Positions 16,329 to 25,214 of a DNA stretch of 41,777 nt are shown piece by piece. Numbering within the stretch: position 1 is the first letter of the stretch; each line of letters opens with the position of its first letter. Source of the stretch: Betaproteobacteria bacterium (GTDB lineage Bacteria; Pseudomonadota; Gammaproteobacteria; Burkholderiales; Burkholderiaceae); assembly GCA_947378095.1 (NCBI GenBank), contig CANCIL010000003.1:1-41777 (forward strand). Direction: 5' to 3'. The notes beneath the pieces are model-generated. The model saw nothing but the letters and a program-made list of their open reading frames with translations, was not told where the DNA came from and did not search any database. The position numbers and the translations under genes are program-made.

Positions 16329-16368
16329 AAGTCGTGCAGGCCCCAAAGCCAAACGACTTTATTTTATT
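16329..16368 (+). terminator. Terminator-like hairpin in the mmsA leader (possible attenuator)
   Basis: AAGTCGT (16329-16335) pairs perfectly with ACGACTT (16353-16359). Inside, GGC and GCC form a short second stem around CCCAAA. TATTTTATTT follows on the plus strand. No plus-strand gene ends upstream, because the neighbour is transcribed divergently. A terminator here would therefore act inside the mmsA leader, 41 bases before its ATG. Confidence 0.45.
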
Positions 16369-16399
16369 TACACCCTTGAAATAATAAGCACAAACGACT

Positions 16400-17920
16400 A
16401 TGAATGCACCACAAGCTTTTGTATCCAAAGAGGATATTGGCCACTACGTAGATGGCAAGGTTATCAACCCTAAAGATGGCCGTTTTTCAGACGTCTATAA
16501 CCCTTCCTTGGGGTCTGTATCACGTCGAGTTGCCTTGGCCAGTAAAAAAGAGGTTGATGATGTTGTGGCGGTTGCCCAAAAAGCCTTTATCAGCTGGAGC
16601 CAAACAAGTCCCCTGCGTCGCGCTCGCATTATGTTCAAGTATCTTGAGCTTCTGAATTCCAACCGTGATGAACTGGCAGCCATCATTACAGCCGAACATG
16701 GAAAAGTATTTACTGATGCGCAAGGTGAAGTGACTCGTGGTATTGAAATTTTAGAATTTGCTACTGGTATTCCTGAGCTATTAAAAGGCGACTACACAGA
16801 GCAGGTCTCTACCGATATTGATAACTGGGTGATGCGCCAGCCATTAGGAGTAGTAGCAGGAATTACGCCATTTAACTTCCCAGTCATGGTGCCCATGTGG
16901 ATGTTTCCAGTAGCCATTGCCTGTGGCAATACCTTTATCCTCAAACCTAGCCCAACAGACCCCTCTGCCTCCCTCTTCATGGCAAAACTCATGAAGGAGG
17001 CTGGTTTACCAGATGGCGTATTTAACGTAGTTCAAGGCGATAAAGAGGCTGTTGATGCCTTGATTGAAAATCCTGATGTTAAAGCCGTTAGTTTCGTTGG
17101 ATCCACACCGATTGCCAACTATATTTATGAGCGTTGCGCTCACTTTGGCAAGCGCTCTCAAGCTTTAGGCGGTGCCAAGAACCATATGGTCATCATGCCT
17201 GATGCAGATATTGATAAAGCAATTGATGCACTTGTTGGTGCCGCTTATGGCTCAGCTGGTGAACGTTGTATGGCGATTTCTGTTGCGGTATTAGTGGGTG
17301 ATGTGGCTGAAAAAATGATGCCTAAACTCATTGAGCGCACCAAAACCCTCAAAGTAAAAAATGGCATGGAGCTTGATGCTGAGATGGGTCCAATTGTGAC
17401 TAAGGCCGCATTAGAACGTATCACTGGCTACATCGAAAGCGGTGTTGCTTCTGGCGCTAAGCTCTTAGTTGATGGTCGTGGCTTAAAAGTGCCTGGCAAC
17501 GAGAATGGCTTCTTTATTGGTGGCACATTGTTCGACAATGTCACCCCAGACATGAAGATTTACCTAGAAGAGATTTTTGGCCCAGTACTCTCCTGCTTAC
17601 GAGTTGCCAACTTTACTGATGCACTCAATCTAGTGAACTCATGCGAGTATGGCAATGGTGTAGCCTGCTTCACCAGCGATGGCAATATTGCTCGTGAATT
17701 CGCACGCCGCGTACAAGTAGGCATGGTAGGTATTAACGTTCCTATTCCTGTACCAATGGCCTGGCATGGTTTTGGTGGCTGGAAGAAATCAATCTTCGGA
17801 GATATGCATGCCTATGGCAAAGAAGGTGTTCGCTTCTACACCAAGCAAAAGAGTGTGATGCAACGCTGGCCAGAAAGTATTGCTAAAGGCGCTGAATTTG
17901 TAATGCCAACCTCTAAGTAA
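16400..17920 (+). CDS. mmsA: Methylmalonate-semialdehyde dehydrogenase (CoA-acylating)
   Basis: A CoA-dependent aldehyde dehydrogenase that converts methylmalonate semialdehyde to propionyl-CoA, or malonate semialdehyde to acetyl-CoA, in valine, beta-alanine and inositol catabolism. The 506 residues match the family. NAD-binding and structural motifs are [18 protein letters not shown] and [12 protein letters not shown]. The catalytic cysteine C290 is in the MMSDH-specific context [18 protein letters not shown]. The C-terminus has [19 protein letters not shown]. The ATG at 16400 has no Shine-Dalgarno sequence and is immediately preceded by AAACGACT, a copy of the segment in the upstream hairpin. 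No mmsB or valine-pathway genes are adjacent. A bidirectional terminator follows. Confidence 0.92.
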   Translation: MNAPQAFVSKEDIGHYVDGKVINPKDGRFSDVYNPSLGSVSRRVALASKKEVDDVVAVAQKAFISWSQTSPLRRARIMFKYLELLNSNRDELAAIITAEHGKVFTDAQGEVTRGIEILEFATGIPELLKGDYTEQVSTDIDNWVMRQPLGVVAGITPFNFPVMVPMWMFPVAIACGNTFILKPSPTDPSASLFMAKLMKEAGLPDGVFNVVQGDKEAVDALIENPDVKAVSFVGSTPIANYIYERCAHFGKRSQALGGAKNHMVIMPDADIDKAIDALVGAAYGSAGERCMAISVAVLVGDVAEKMMPKLIERTKTLKVKNGMELDAEMGPIVTKAALERITGYIESGVASGAKLLVDGRGLKVPGNENGFFIGGTLFDNVTPDMKIYLEEIFGPVLSCLRVANFTDALNLVNSCEYGNGVACFTSDGNIAREFARRVQVGMVGINVPIPVPMAWHGFGGWKKSIFGDMHAYGKEGVRFYTKQKSVMQRWPESIAKGAEFVMPTSK

Positions 17921-17939
17921 TATTCATCTGCCTCAAACT

Positions 17940-17966
17940 AAAAAGTGACCTTCGGGTCACTTTTTT
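17940..17966. terminator. Bidirectional rho-independent terminator
   Basis: AAAAAGTGACC, the stable tetraloop TTCG, then GGTCACTTTTTT form a perfect stem with an A tract on one side and a T tract on the other. It sits between the convergent ends of mmsA and the ABC permease gene at 18007, so it can serve both strands. Confidence 0.9.
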
Positions 17967-18006
17967 ATATCCAATAGATTCTTAACTTGTTCTGTAGAGT
18001 AGCAAG

Positions 18007-18675
18007 TTAAGCTGTTGGATAAACCACCCTTCTTTCGATTGCCCTTGCCACTAAGACAATCACCGAAACCAGAGCCAAGTAAACAATGGCTGTAAGCAAA
18101 TACGCTTTAAAGAATTGAAAGTTGCTTGCGGCCAACTCTTGCATCCGCGCAAAAAACTCAGTGTATTGAATTAAGAATGCAACCGAACTATCTTTTAAAT
18201 TACCAATCACCTGATTGGTTAATGCCGGGACAGACAATCGCAGCACCTGCGGTAAAGTAATTAAGCGGAATATTTGAAAAGGGCTAAAACCCTGTGCAGC
18301 AGCAGCCTCTAGCTCAATAAAATTTAAACCGTTATAGGCCGTTTTCATATAGGCGGCGTTATATGCAGCCACATTCAATGTAAATCCAATTGCTGCTACG
18401 TGAAAGGGGTCCATGCGTACGCCCCATTGTGGGAGGCCGTAGTACATCAAAAACAATAAAACAATTAAAGGCATCCCTATAAAAAATGAAATATAGGAAT
18501 TGGTAGCAGTACGGATGAAGAAATTTTTACTAATGGAAAGATAGAAAACGGCAATTCCGAGTAATAGACCGGTGACGCTAATTAAACCTGCCAGCTTTAA
18601 TGTATTAACTAGACCCGCCAAAATAAGCGGCATCTGAACCAACAGATCTGTTTCAAAGATCTTCCAAGCGTTCAT
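18007..18675 (-). CDS. Polar amino acid ABC transporter permease (HisM/GlnP-type), second subunit
   Basis: A 222-residue inner-membrane permease of the polar amino acid uptake family, with about five hydrophobic segments. Near residues 122-147 it carries the cytoplasmic EAA loop (LEAAAAQGFSPFQIFRLITL, then PQVLR) that docks on the ATPase. The ATG overlaps the ATPase stop in ATGA. It is the last gene of a four-gene operon (binding protein, permease, ATPase, permease) and ends at the bidirectional terminator. The amino acid transported cannot be told. Confidence 0.88.
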   Translation of the reverse strand: MNAWKIFETDLLVQMPLILAGLVNTLKLAGLISVTGLLLGIAVFYLSISKNFFIRTATNSYISFFIGMPLIVLLFLMYYGLPQWGVRMDPFHVAAIGFTLNVAAYNAAYMKTAYNGLNFIELEAAAAQGFSPFQIFRLITLPQVLRLSVPALTNQVIGNLKDSSVAFLIQYTEFFARMQELAASNFQFFKAYLLTAIVYLALVSVIVLVARAIERRVVYPTA

Positions 18676-19409
18676 TTCATGCCATCCTTATTGCCAAAGA
18701 ATGCCTGAATATCTGGATCGGATGTATCACTCATCAATATCGAAATCTTTTCATCTGCTCGTATAACGCCCTTATCCAAGAACATCACCGTGTCAGAGAT
18801 ATTCTGGGCAAGCGCCAAATCATGAGTAACGCACAACATGGTGATGCCTGCTTCATGAAGTCGATTAATCAGATCAGCCACATCTCGCGACATAATTGGA
18901 TCTAAAGCTGAGGTTGGTTCATCAAGTACCAGTACCGCGGGATCCATGGCTAATGCCCTAGCAATTGCCACACGCTGTTGCTGACCGCCAGATAGTTGAG
19001 CAGGATACTTATGCTGGTGAATAGACATATCAAACTTGGCCAAAGTATCCAAGGCCTTTTCATTGGCCTCTGGTTTTTTCATACCCTCTAACACTTTTAA
19101 GGCTAAGGTCACATTTTCTAATACGGTCAGATGACTGTATAAAGCAAATTGCTGGAATACAAAGCCGATCTGCTTGCGAAGCGCCCTCACATTAACCCCT
19201 GGTCCAGCCACTTCTTTACCGCGAAATAATATAGAACCTGAAGTGGGATCCTCTAGACGATTGAGGCAATGCAAGATGGTAGATTTTCCTGAGCCAGAAG
19301 CGCCCATCAAGACACGTACCGCGCCATCCTGAACGTCAAAATTGATATCCGAGAGCACTACTTGCTCGCCGAATACTTTCTTTAAGTCGCGTACCTGAAT
19401 TAAAGACAC
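18672..19409 (-). CDS. Polar amino acid ABC transporter ATP-binding protein (GlnQ-type)
   Basis: A 245-residue ATPase that powers the permease pair. The Walker A motif GASGSGKST is at 36-44, the Q-loop glutamine is Q86 in VFQQFALYSHLT, the ABC signature LSGGQQQR is at 139-146, and Walker B with the catalytic glutamate is VLVLDEPTSALD at 159-170. The H-loop histidine is in CVTHDLALA. All catalytic elements are intact. The start codon is GTG (19409-19407) with AGGA 8 bases upstream. It overlaps the downstream permease by four bases. Confidence 0.93.
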   Translation of the reverse strand: MSLIQVRDLKKVFGEQVVLSDINFDVQDGAVRVLMGASGSGKSTILHCLNRLEDPTSGSILFRGKEVAGPGVNVRALRKQIGFVFQQFALYSHLTVLENVTLALKVLEGMKKPEANEKALDTLAKFDMSIHQHKYPAQLSGGQQQRVAIARALAMDPAVLVLDEPTSALDPIMSRDVADLINRLHEAGITMLCVTHDLALAQNISDTVMFLDKGVIRADEKISILMSDTSDPDIQAFFGNKDGMK

Positions 19410-19443
19410 AAAAGGTTTCCTCTCAATACAATCTCAGTAATGG

Positions 19444-20097
19444 TCATGCCTTCCCCAATCCCGGAATTTGATAGTGACGATTAATCAGCTGAATACCAAG
19501 CAATAGAATTCGGTAAATCGCAAAATACAGCAAGCCAACCGCAAAATAGACCTCAACACCTCTTAATGTTGTCGATGTTAAGGCGATGGCCTGTTTAGTA
19601 ATTTCTGGAATGCCAACGGTGTATGCGAATGGAGAATACTTCAGAACCGAAGTAAATTCATTAATCATTCCAGGCACAGAAAAACGTAACATCTGCGGCA
19701 AATCAATATACCAAAGCACCTGGAACTTAGTCATGCCCATTGCCTGGCCAGCCAATATCTCAACCGAGTTTACAGAATTAAATGCACCCCGAAATACTTC
19801 GGCAAGATAGGCTGAAGTCACTAAACCCAGGCTTAATGCCATTGCCATCAAAGGCGGCACTTTAATTCCAACACTAGGTAGACCAAAATACACCATGAAG
19901 AGCAGAACCAAAACAGGAACGCCTCTAAATATGTAGGTGTAGGTATCAATAACTGGAGTTAACCCAGGAATATCTAAGCGTCGCAAACTGGCAAGCGTAA
20001 GACCAATAACCAAGCCTGTAGCACTGCAGACCAAAGTCACTATGACCGTATAAGAAATACCCTGCGCTAGCTGCGCAAGGATGTCGTAAAAATTCAC
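19444..20097 (-). CDS. Polar amino acid ABC transporter permease, first subunit
   Basis: A 217-residue permease paralogous to the one at 18007, with about five membrane segments. The EAA loop near residues 118-143 is degenerate (EILAGQAMGMTKFQVLWYID, then LPQMLR). The start codon is GTG. Two different permeases with one ATPase imply a heterodimeric channel of the HisQM type. It lies 23 bases after the binding-protein gene and 34 bases before the ATPase gene. Confidence 0.88.
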   Translation of the reverse strand: MNFYDILAQLAQGISYTVIVTLVCSATGLVIGLTLASLRRLDIPGLTPVIDTYTYIFRGVPVLVLLFMVYFGLPSVGIKVPPLMAMALSLGLVTSAYLAEVFRGAFNSVNSVEILAGQAMGMTKFQVLWYIDLPQMLRFSVPGMINEFTSVLKYSPFAYTVGIPEITKQAIALTSTTLRGVEVYFAVGLLYFAIYRILLLGIQLINRHYQIPGLGKA

Positions 20098-20120
20098 TGA
20101 AAAGCCCTATCGAATGAAAA

Positions 20121-20870
<750 letters not shown>

Positions 20871-20942
20871 TCACGTGTCTCCATCAAACAAGTTAGGCCC
20901 CAAAGAGCGTTCTAACAAGTATATGGGATTTGTGAAACAGGC

Positions 20943-21428
20943 CTACTGGAGCGTATTTTTTAATGCAGGGATCATCGGCATAGCCATCACCTCAATACCC
21001 TCTTCCCTAAGAGCCTCAGCCTCATCCAAGGTAGTTTGACCCCGGATACTGCGCTCGGGTGATTCTTTGTAGTGGATTTTTCGTGCCTCTTCTGCGAACG
21101 CATTGCCCACGTCCTCAGAGCGGCCCATCAAATCGCGCATACCCTTTAAAAAGGCAGCCTGAACCTGAGCTTCCAACTGCGAATGATCCTTGCCGGTTAG
21201 GGCCAGAACCTCTCCACTCAAACTAGCGACATCATCTTTCTGCACAGTTAATTCAGTGGAGGATGTTTTAGCAATATGGGGCGCTGAAGGCATGCGAGTA
21301 ATTTCAGTACTATCGCAAACTGGGCAAGCCAAGATACCCTTATCTTGTTGGGCGAGGCAATCCTCTTCAGAGGCAAACCAACCCTCAAAGCGGTGATCCA
21401 ACGGACAAGCAAGGTTATAAACTTTCAT
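20943..21428 (-). CDS. DUF1178 family protein
   Basis: A 161-residue conserved protein of unknown function. The N-terminus MKVYNLACPLDHRFEGWFAS with CPVCDSTEITRMPSAP near residues 35-50 is the hallmark of DUF1178. C8, C35 and C38 suggest a small metal-binding ribbon at the N-terminus. The middle is predicted mainly helical. It ends with IHYKESPERSIRGQTTLDEA, then a region rich in Glu and the closing MAMPMIPAL, also conserved in the family as I recall it. It lies 65 bases downstream of the NUDIX gene on the same strand, a pairing I recall near nuo operons in Burkholderiales. Confidence 0.85.
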   Translation of the reverse strand: MKVYNLACPLDHRFEGWFASEEDCLAQQDKGILACPVCDSTEITRMPSAPHIAKTSSTELTVQKDDVASLSGEVLALTGKDHSQLEAQVQAAFLKGMRDLMGRSEDVGNAFAEEARKIHYKESPERSIRGQTTLDEAEALREEGIEVMAMPMIPALKNTLQ

Positions 21429-21493
21429 ATGACCTATATCGGGGCAAAAGTACCAAATTCAACACCCCTATTTTAATCCGTTTTGAAAGCGCC

Positions 21494-22093
21494 CTATTTA
21501 ATAGGCTGAGGCTTGACTAATCCCCTTCGGTATCGATCAAGCCAATAGGCGGAGATTGTCGTTTTAACATCTGTAATCTCACCCTCTTCCACCCATGCTA
21601 TGAGCTGCTCTAAAGGAGCTGCAAACACATCCAAAAACTCTTCATCATCAAGCTTGCTGGGGCCGGGGACCAAATCTTCTGCTAGATAGATATCAATTAA
21701 CTCCGTTGAATAAGAAATTACTGGATGAATACGGCGGATATAGCTCCACCGTCTTGCCGTGTATCCAGTCTCCTCTTCAAGTTCACGCTGCGCGCACAAT
21801 AGGTGATCTTCTCCAATCTCCAACTTTCCAGCCGGTATCTCAATACAAGCTTTGGCTATGGGATAGCGATATTGACGCTCTAAAAGCACCCTGCCATCAT
21901 CCAAAATCGCCACAATGGCTACAGCACCGGGATGAGTCAAGTATTCTCGCGCAGCCTGCTGACCATCAGGCAAGCGTACCTGATCGCGTTTCATATTCAG
22001 AAAGATACCGCCATAAATATCCTCACCGGATATGCGATCTTCACGTAGATGGTCATCTCCGGTAGGTAAATCGCTAAATGATTTTTCAGTCAT
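21494..22093 (-). CDS. NUDIX hydrolase, ADP-ribose pyrophosphatase-like
   Basis: A 199-residue NUDIX enzyme. The Nudix box begins at GKLEIGED and continues to RELEEETGY near residues 88-110, with the REUXEEXGU metal-binding glutamates intact. VAIVAILDDGRVLLERQYRYPI upstream and EIPAGKLEIGE are typical of the ADP-ribose pyrophosphatase (NudF) group, which hydrolyses ADP-ribose to AMP and ribose 5-phosphate. Other nucleoside diphosphate sugars remain possible substrates. It lies downstream of the nuo terminator, so it probably has its own promoter within 22094-22166. Confidence 0.85.
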   Translation of the reverse strand: MTEKSFSDLPTGDDHLREDRISGEDIYGGIFLNMKRDQVRLPDGQQAAREYLTHPGAVAIVAILDDGRVLLERQYRYPIAKACIEIPAGKLEIGEDHLLCAQRELEEETGYTARRWSYIRRIHPVISYSTELIDIYLAEDLVPGPSKLDDEEFLDVFAAPLEQLIAWVEEGEITDVKTTISAYWLDRYRRGLVKPQPIK

Positions 22094-22166
22094 GAAGTGC
22101 TTGGCCTCTCAATATGGAATACCCCATCATACAAAAAAAGAATGTCATTTTGATGGCATCCAAACA

Positions 22167-22193
22167 ATAAAGGCTCCAATGCGGAGCCTTTAT
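22167..22193 (-). terminator. Terminator of the nuo operon
   Basis: ATAAAGGCTCC (22167-22177) pairs with GGAGCCTTTAT (22183-22193) around a five-base loop, a perfect 11 bp stem. On the minus strand it is followed by TGTTTGG, a modest U stretch. It lies 21 bases beyond the nuoN stop and before the NUDIX gene. Confidence 0.8.
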
Positions 22194-22213
22194 ATTCATA
22201 CTAATGATTCTCT

Positions 22214-23713
22214 TTAGGAGCCCAGCAAGGTACGGCGCATGGCATCCAAACAAACACTCATTAAGCCCGCTGGCACAATACCAATAGCTAAAACCAAAAT
22301 ACTATTTAGTCCCAATATGCCCTTAGCAAAACCAGAACCGGAAACAGAGATCTCATGCTCTGGTTCGTCAAAGTACATAACCTTAACAACACGAAGATAG
22401 TAGAAAGCACCAATTAAAGAGGCAATCACTGCAATTACAGCCAAGAATGTATGCTCAGCATCTACTAAAGCTTCCAATATGCCAAGCTTTGCTGCAAAAC
22501 CTACTGTTGGCGGAATGCCAGCCAAAGAAAACATCATGACTAAACCAATAAAGGCATACCAGGGATGTTTCTTATTCAAACCTTTCAAGCCATCCAAGGT
22601 TTCACAGTCATAACCCTTACGTGACAAAACCATCAATAGGCCGAATGTGCCCAAGGTTGTTAATACGTAGGTGATGGCATAGAACATCGATGCACTAAAT
22701 GCATGGTCGTCAAACACAGACAACATACCTAGAAGTACAAATCCCATTTGAGCAATTGCTGAGTACGCCAGCATTCGCTTCACATTCGTCTGAGCAATAG
22801 CAGTCACATTACCTACGATGAGCGATAACAAAGCCAGCAGCACTAACATTGGCTGCCAATCACCGATGAGTGGCAATAAAGTGTTTACTAATAGACGGAA
22901 TAACAATGCAAAAGCAGCAATCTTTGGAGCTGCGGCAATCATGAGGGTAACGGCCGTTGGCGCACCTTGATACACATCCGGAACCCACATGTGAAATGGA
23001 ACAACGCCCAGCTTGAACGCCAAACCAGCAACAATAAACACCAAGCCAAAAGCCATGACTAAATGATTGATACGTGGATCAGCTACTACTTTAAATATCT
23101 CGATTAAGTCCAAAGAACCAGTCACGCCGTAAAGCATTGACATTCCATATAAGAGGAAACCAGAAGCGAGCGCTCCCAAAATAAAGTATTTAATTGCAGC
23201 CTCAACACTCTTCTCGCTACTATGGCGCATCGCTACTAAAGCATAGGTTGGCAAAGCCATCAGCTCTAAACCAAGGTAAAGCGTTAATAAGTTAGCGCCA
23301 GAGATCAAAACCATTTGACCCAGTAAGGCCAACAATGCCAGAACAATAAAATCTGGGCGGAATAAGGCGCGATCGGTGAGATACTGTTTAGAGTAAATCA
23401 GGCTTACCAAGACTGCTCCACAAGAACAGGCTTTCAGCAAATTAGAAAAAGGGTCAGACTGAAACAAGCCATTCATCGCCACTAATGACACATCAGACAT
23501 ACGCCCAATAAAGGCAATGACCAAGTAGGCCAACAAAATAATGGTAAAGAAATAGACAAAACCTACGCCGCGTGGCGTATGAAAGATATCCTGCTCCACA
23601 CCAGGAGTAGCAGGCTGATTTTCAGGAATATAAACGCTAATAACCAACAGTAGGCAAGTAGCAACAAGTAAAACGAGTTCCGGCAGGATGGCGTATAGGT
23701 CGAATGCTTGCAT
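22214..23713 (-). CDS. nuoN: NADH-quinone oxidoreductase subunit N
   Basis: One of three antiporter-like proton-pumping subunits in the membrane arm of complex I. The 499-residue protein is almost entirely hydrophobic with about 14 helices. Conserved features are the glutamate in [20 protein letters not shown], the lysine region [17 protein letters not shown], and [21 protein letters not shown], the broken-helix segment shared with Mrp antiporters. It is the last gene of the operon and is followed by the terminator at 22167-22193. nuoM ends 10 bases upstream. Confidence 0.96.
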   Translation of the reverse strand: MQAFDLYAILPELVLLVATCLLLVISVYIPENQPATPGVEQDIFHTPRGVGFVYFFTIILLAYLVIAFIGRMSDVSLVAMNGLFQSDPFSNLLKACSCGAVLVSLIYSKQYLTDRALFRPDFIVLALLALLGQMVLISGANLLTLYLGLELMALPTYALVAMRHSSEKSVEAAIKYFILGALASGFLLYGMSMLYGVTGSLDLIEIFKVVADPRINHLVMAFGLVFIVAGLAFKLGVVPFHMWVPDVYQGAPTAVTLMIAAAPKIAAFALLFRLLVNTLLPLIGDWQPMLVLLALLSLIVGNVTAIAQTNVKRMLAYSAIAQMGFVLLGMLSVFDDHAFSASMFYAITYVLTTLGTFGLLMVLSRKGYDCETLDGLKGLNKKHPWYAFIGLVMMFSLAGIPPTVGFAAKLGILEALVDAEHTFLAVIAVIASLIGAFYYLRVVKVMYFDEPEHEISVSGSGFAKGILGLNSILVLAIGIVPAGLMSVCLDAMRRTLLGS

Positions 23714-23723
23714 TTGCTTTTAC

Positions 23724-25190
23724 TCAGAGTTTGCTTACAGCAACATGCTGCAGCAGATTAATAACGGCTGGATGAATGATGTCTGTAAACGGTTTTGGAT
23801 AAACCCCCATTCCGATAACGCAAATCGAAAGTACTGCCATCATGAAATACTCGCGAGCATTGAGGTCTTTGAGTTCTTCAACATGGGCATTTGCAATAGC
23901 ACCAAAGAATACCCGCTTCACCATCCACAATGAATAGGCAGCACCCAATATCAATGCGGTGGATGCCAAGATACCAATCACAAAGTCATAATCCACGGCA
24001 GCCAAAATCACCATGAATTCACCAACAAAACCTGAAGTGGCTGGTAAGCCGCAGTTCGCCATGGCCATCAATACGGCAAAAGCTGTAAATGCTGGCATGC
24101 GATGGACTACTCCGCCGTAATCAGCAATTTGACGGGTATGCATCCGGTCATATAAAACACCAATCGATAGGAACATAGCGCCGGCGACAAAACCGTGTGA
24201 AATCATCTGCACAATACCGCCCTCAATACCCAATGGGCTAAAGAGGAAGAATCCTAAGGTAACAAAACCCATATGCGCCACAGATGAATAGGCCACAAGC
24301 TTTTTCATATCTTTTTGAACCAAGGCTACCGCCCCAACATAAATAACGGCAACCAATGATAAGAAGATGATAAAAGGCCCTAGGTATTGGCTAGCATCAG
24401 GCGCTATGGGTAGAGAGAAGCGCAGAAATCCATAGGCACCCAACTTCAACATAATGGCAGCCAGCACCACCGATCCACCTGTAGGGGCTTCAACGTGGAC
24501 ATCTGGCAGCCAAGTGTGTAGCGGCCACATCGGAACCTTGACAGCAAATGCCATAAAGAAAGCAGCGAATAAAAGAATTTGCTCAACAATATCGAGACGG
24601 GCATTTTGCCAAGCCAAGATATCAAAGGTATTCGTAACGTTGTAGAGATACAGCATTGCTACCAGAGTCAGCAATGATCCTAACAAGGTATACAAGAAGA
24701 ATTTGAATGCTGCATAGATTCGGTTATGACCACCCCACACACCAATAATGATGTACATCGGAATCAAGGTCGCCTCGAAGAATACATAAAAGAGCAAAGC
24801 ATCTAAGGCACAAAATACGCCAATCATTAATCCCGAAAGAATCATGAATGAAGCCATGTATTGAGATACCTTGGTATCAATGACTTCCCATGCTGCAATA
24901 ACTACAAAGATATTAATAAACGCAGTGAGAACAATAAACCAGACTGAAATACCGTCAATACCTAAGTAATAGTTAATGTCATAACGAGGAATCCAGCTGA
25001 TTTTCTCAACGAACTGCATTCCAGGATTTGCAATATCAAACTGCAAGATGAGCGGGAGTGTTGCAACAAATCCAATAACAGAACCAATCAAGGCTAACCA
25101 GCGAACGCCGGCAGATGGCTTCTCAGACCCATAAAACAAAATAATGAGTCCAAAAACAATCGGGGTCCAGATGGCGTAAGAAAGAATCAT
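23724..25190 (-). CDS. nuoM: NADH-quinone oxidoreductase subunit M
   Basis: The second antiporter-like subunit of complex I, 488 residues with about 14 membrane helices. The key glutamate is in FYVFFEATLIPMYIIIGVWG, the channel lysine region is AVKVPMWPLHTWLPDVHVEA, and VQKDMKKLVAYSSVAHMGFV is the second conserved charged segment. Nothing is truncated. It lies between nuoL (24 bases) and nuoN (10 bases). Confidence 0.96.
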   Translation of the reverse strand: MILSYAIWTPIVFGLIILFYGSEKPSAGVRWLALIGSVIGFVATLPLILQFDIANPGMQFVEKISWIPRYDINYYLGIDGISVWFIVLTAFINIFVVIAAWEVIDTKVSQYMASFMILSGLMIGVFCALDALLFYVFFEATLIPMYIIIGVWGGHNRIYAAFKFFLYTLLGSLLTLVAMLYLYNVTNTFDILAWQNARLDIVEQILLFAAFFMAFAVKVPMWPLHTWLPDVHVEAPTGGSVVLAAIMLKLGAYGFLRFSLPIAPDASQYLGPFIIFLSLVAVIYVGAVALVQKDMKKLVAYSSVAHMGFVTLGFFLFSPLGIEGGIVQMISHGFVAGAMFLSIGVLYDRMHTRQIADYGGVVHRMPAFTAFAVLMAMANCGLPATSGFVGEFMVILAAVDYDFVIGILASTALILGAAYSLWMVKRVFFGAIANAHVEELKDLNAREYFMMAVLSICVIGMGVYPKPFTDIIHPAVINLLQHVAVSKL

Positions 25191-25214
25191 AGTGGCTACT
25201 TAAGTAACAAAGGC

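Noticed and set aside
16329-16400. Known metabolite riboswitch in the mmsA leader
   Set aside because: I could not match the conserved cores of the glycine, SAM, SAH, cobalamin or other common riboswitch classes. Only the hairpin and repeat are supported.
21706-22065. A 119-codon open frame on the plus strand opposite the NUDIX gene
   Set aside because: The minus-strand frame has an intact Nudix box, and the antisense frame has no family features.
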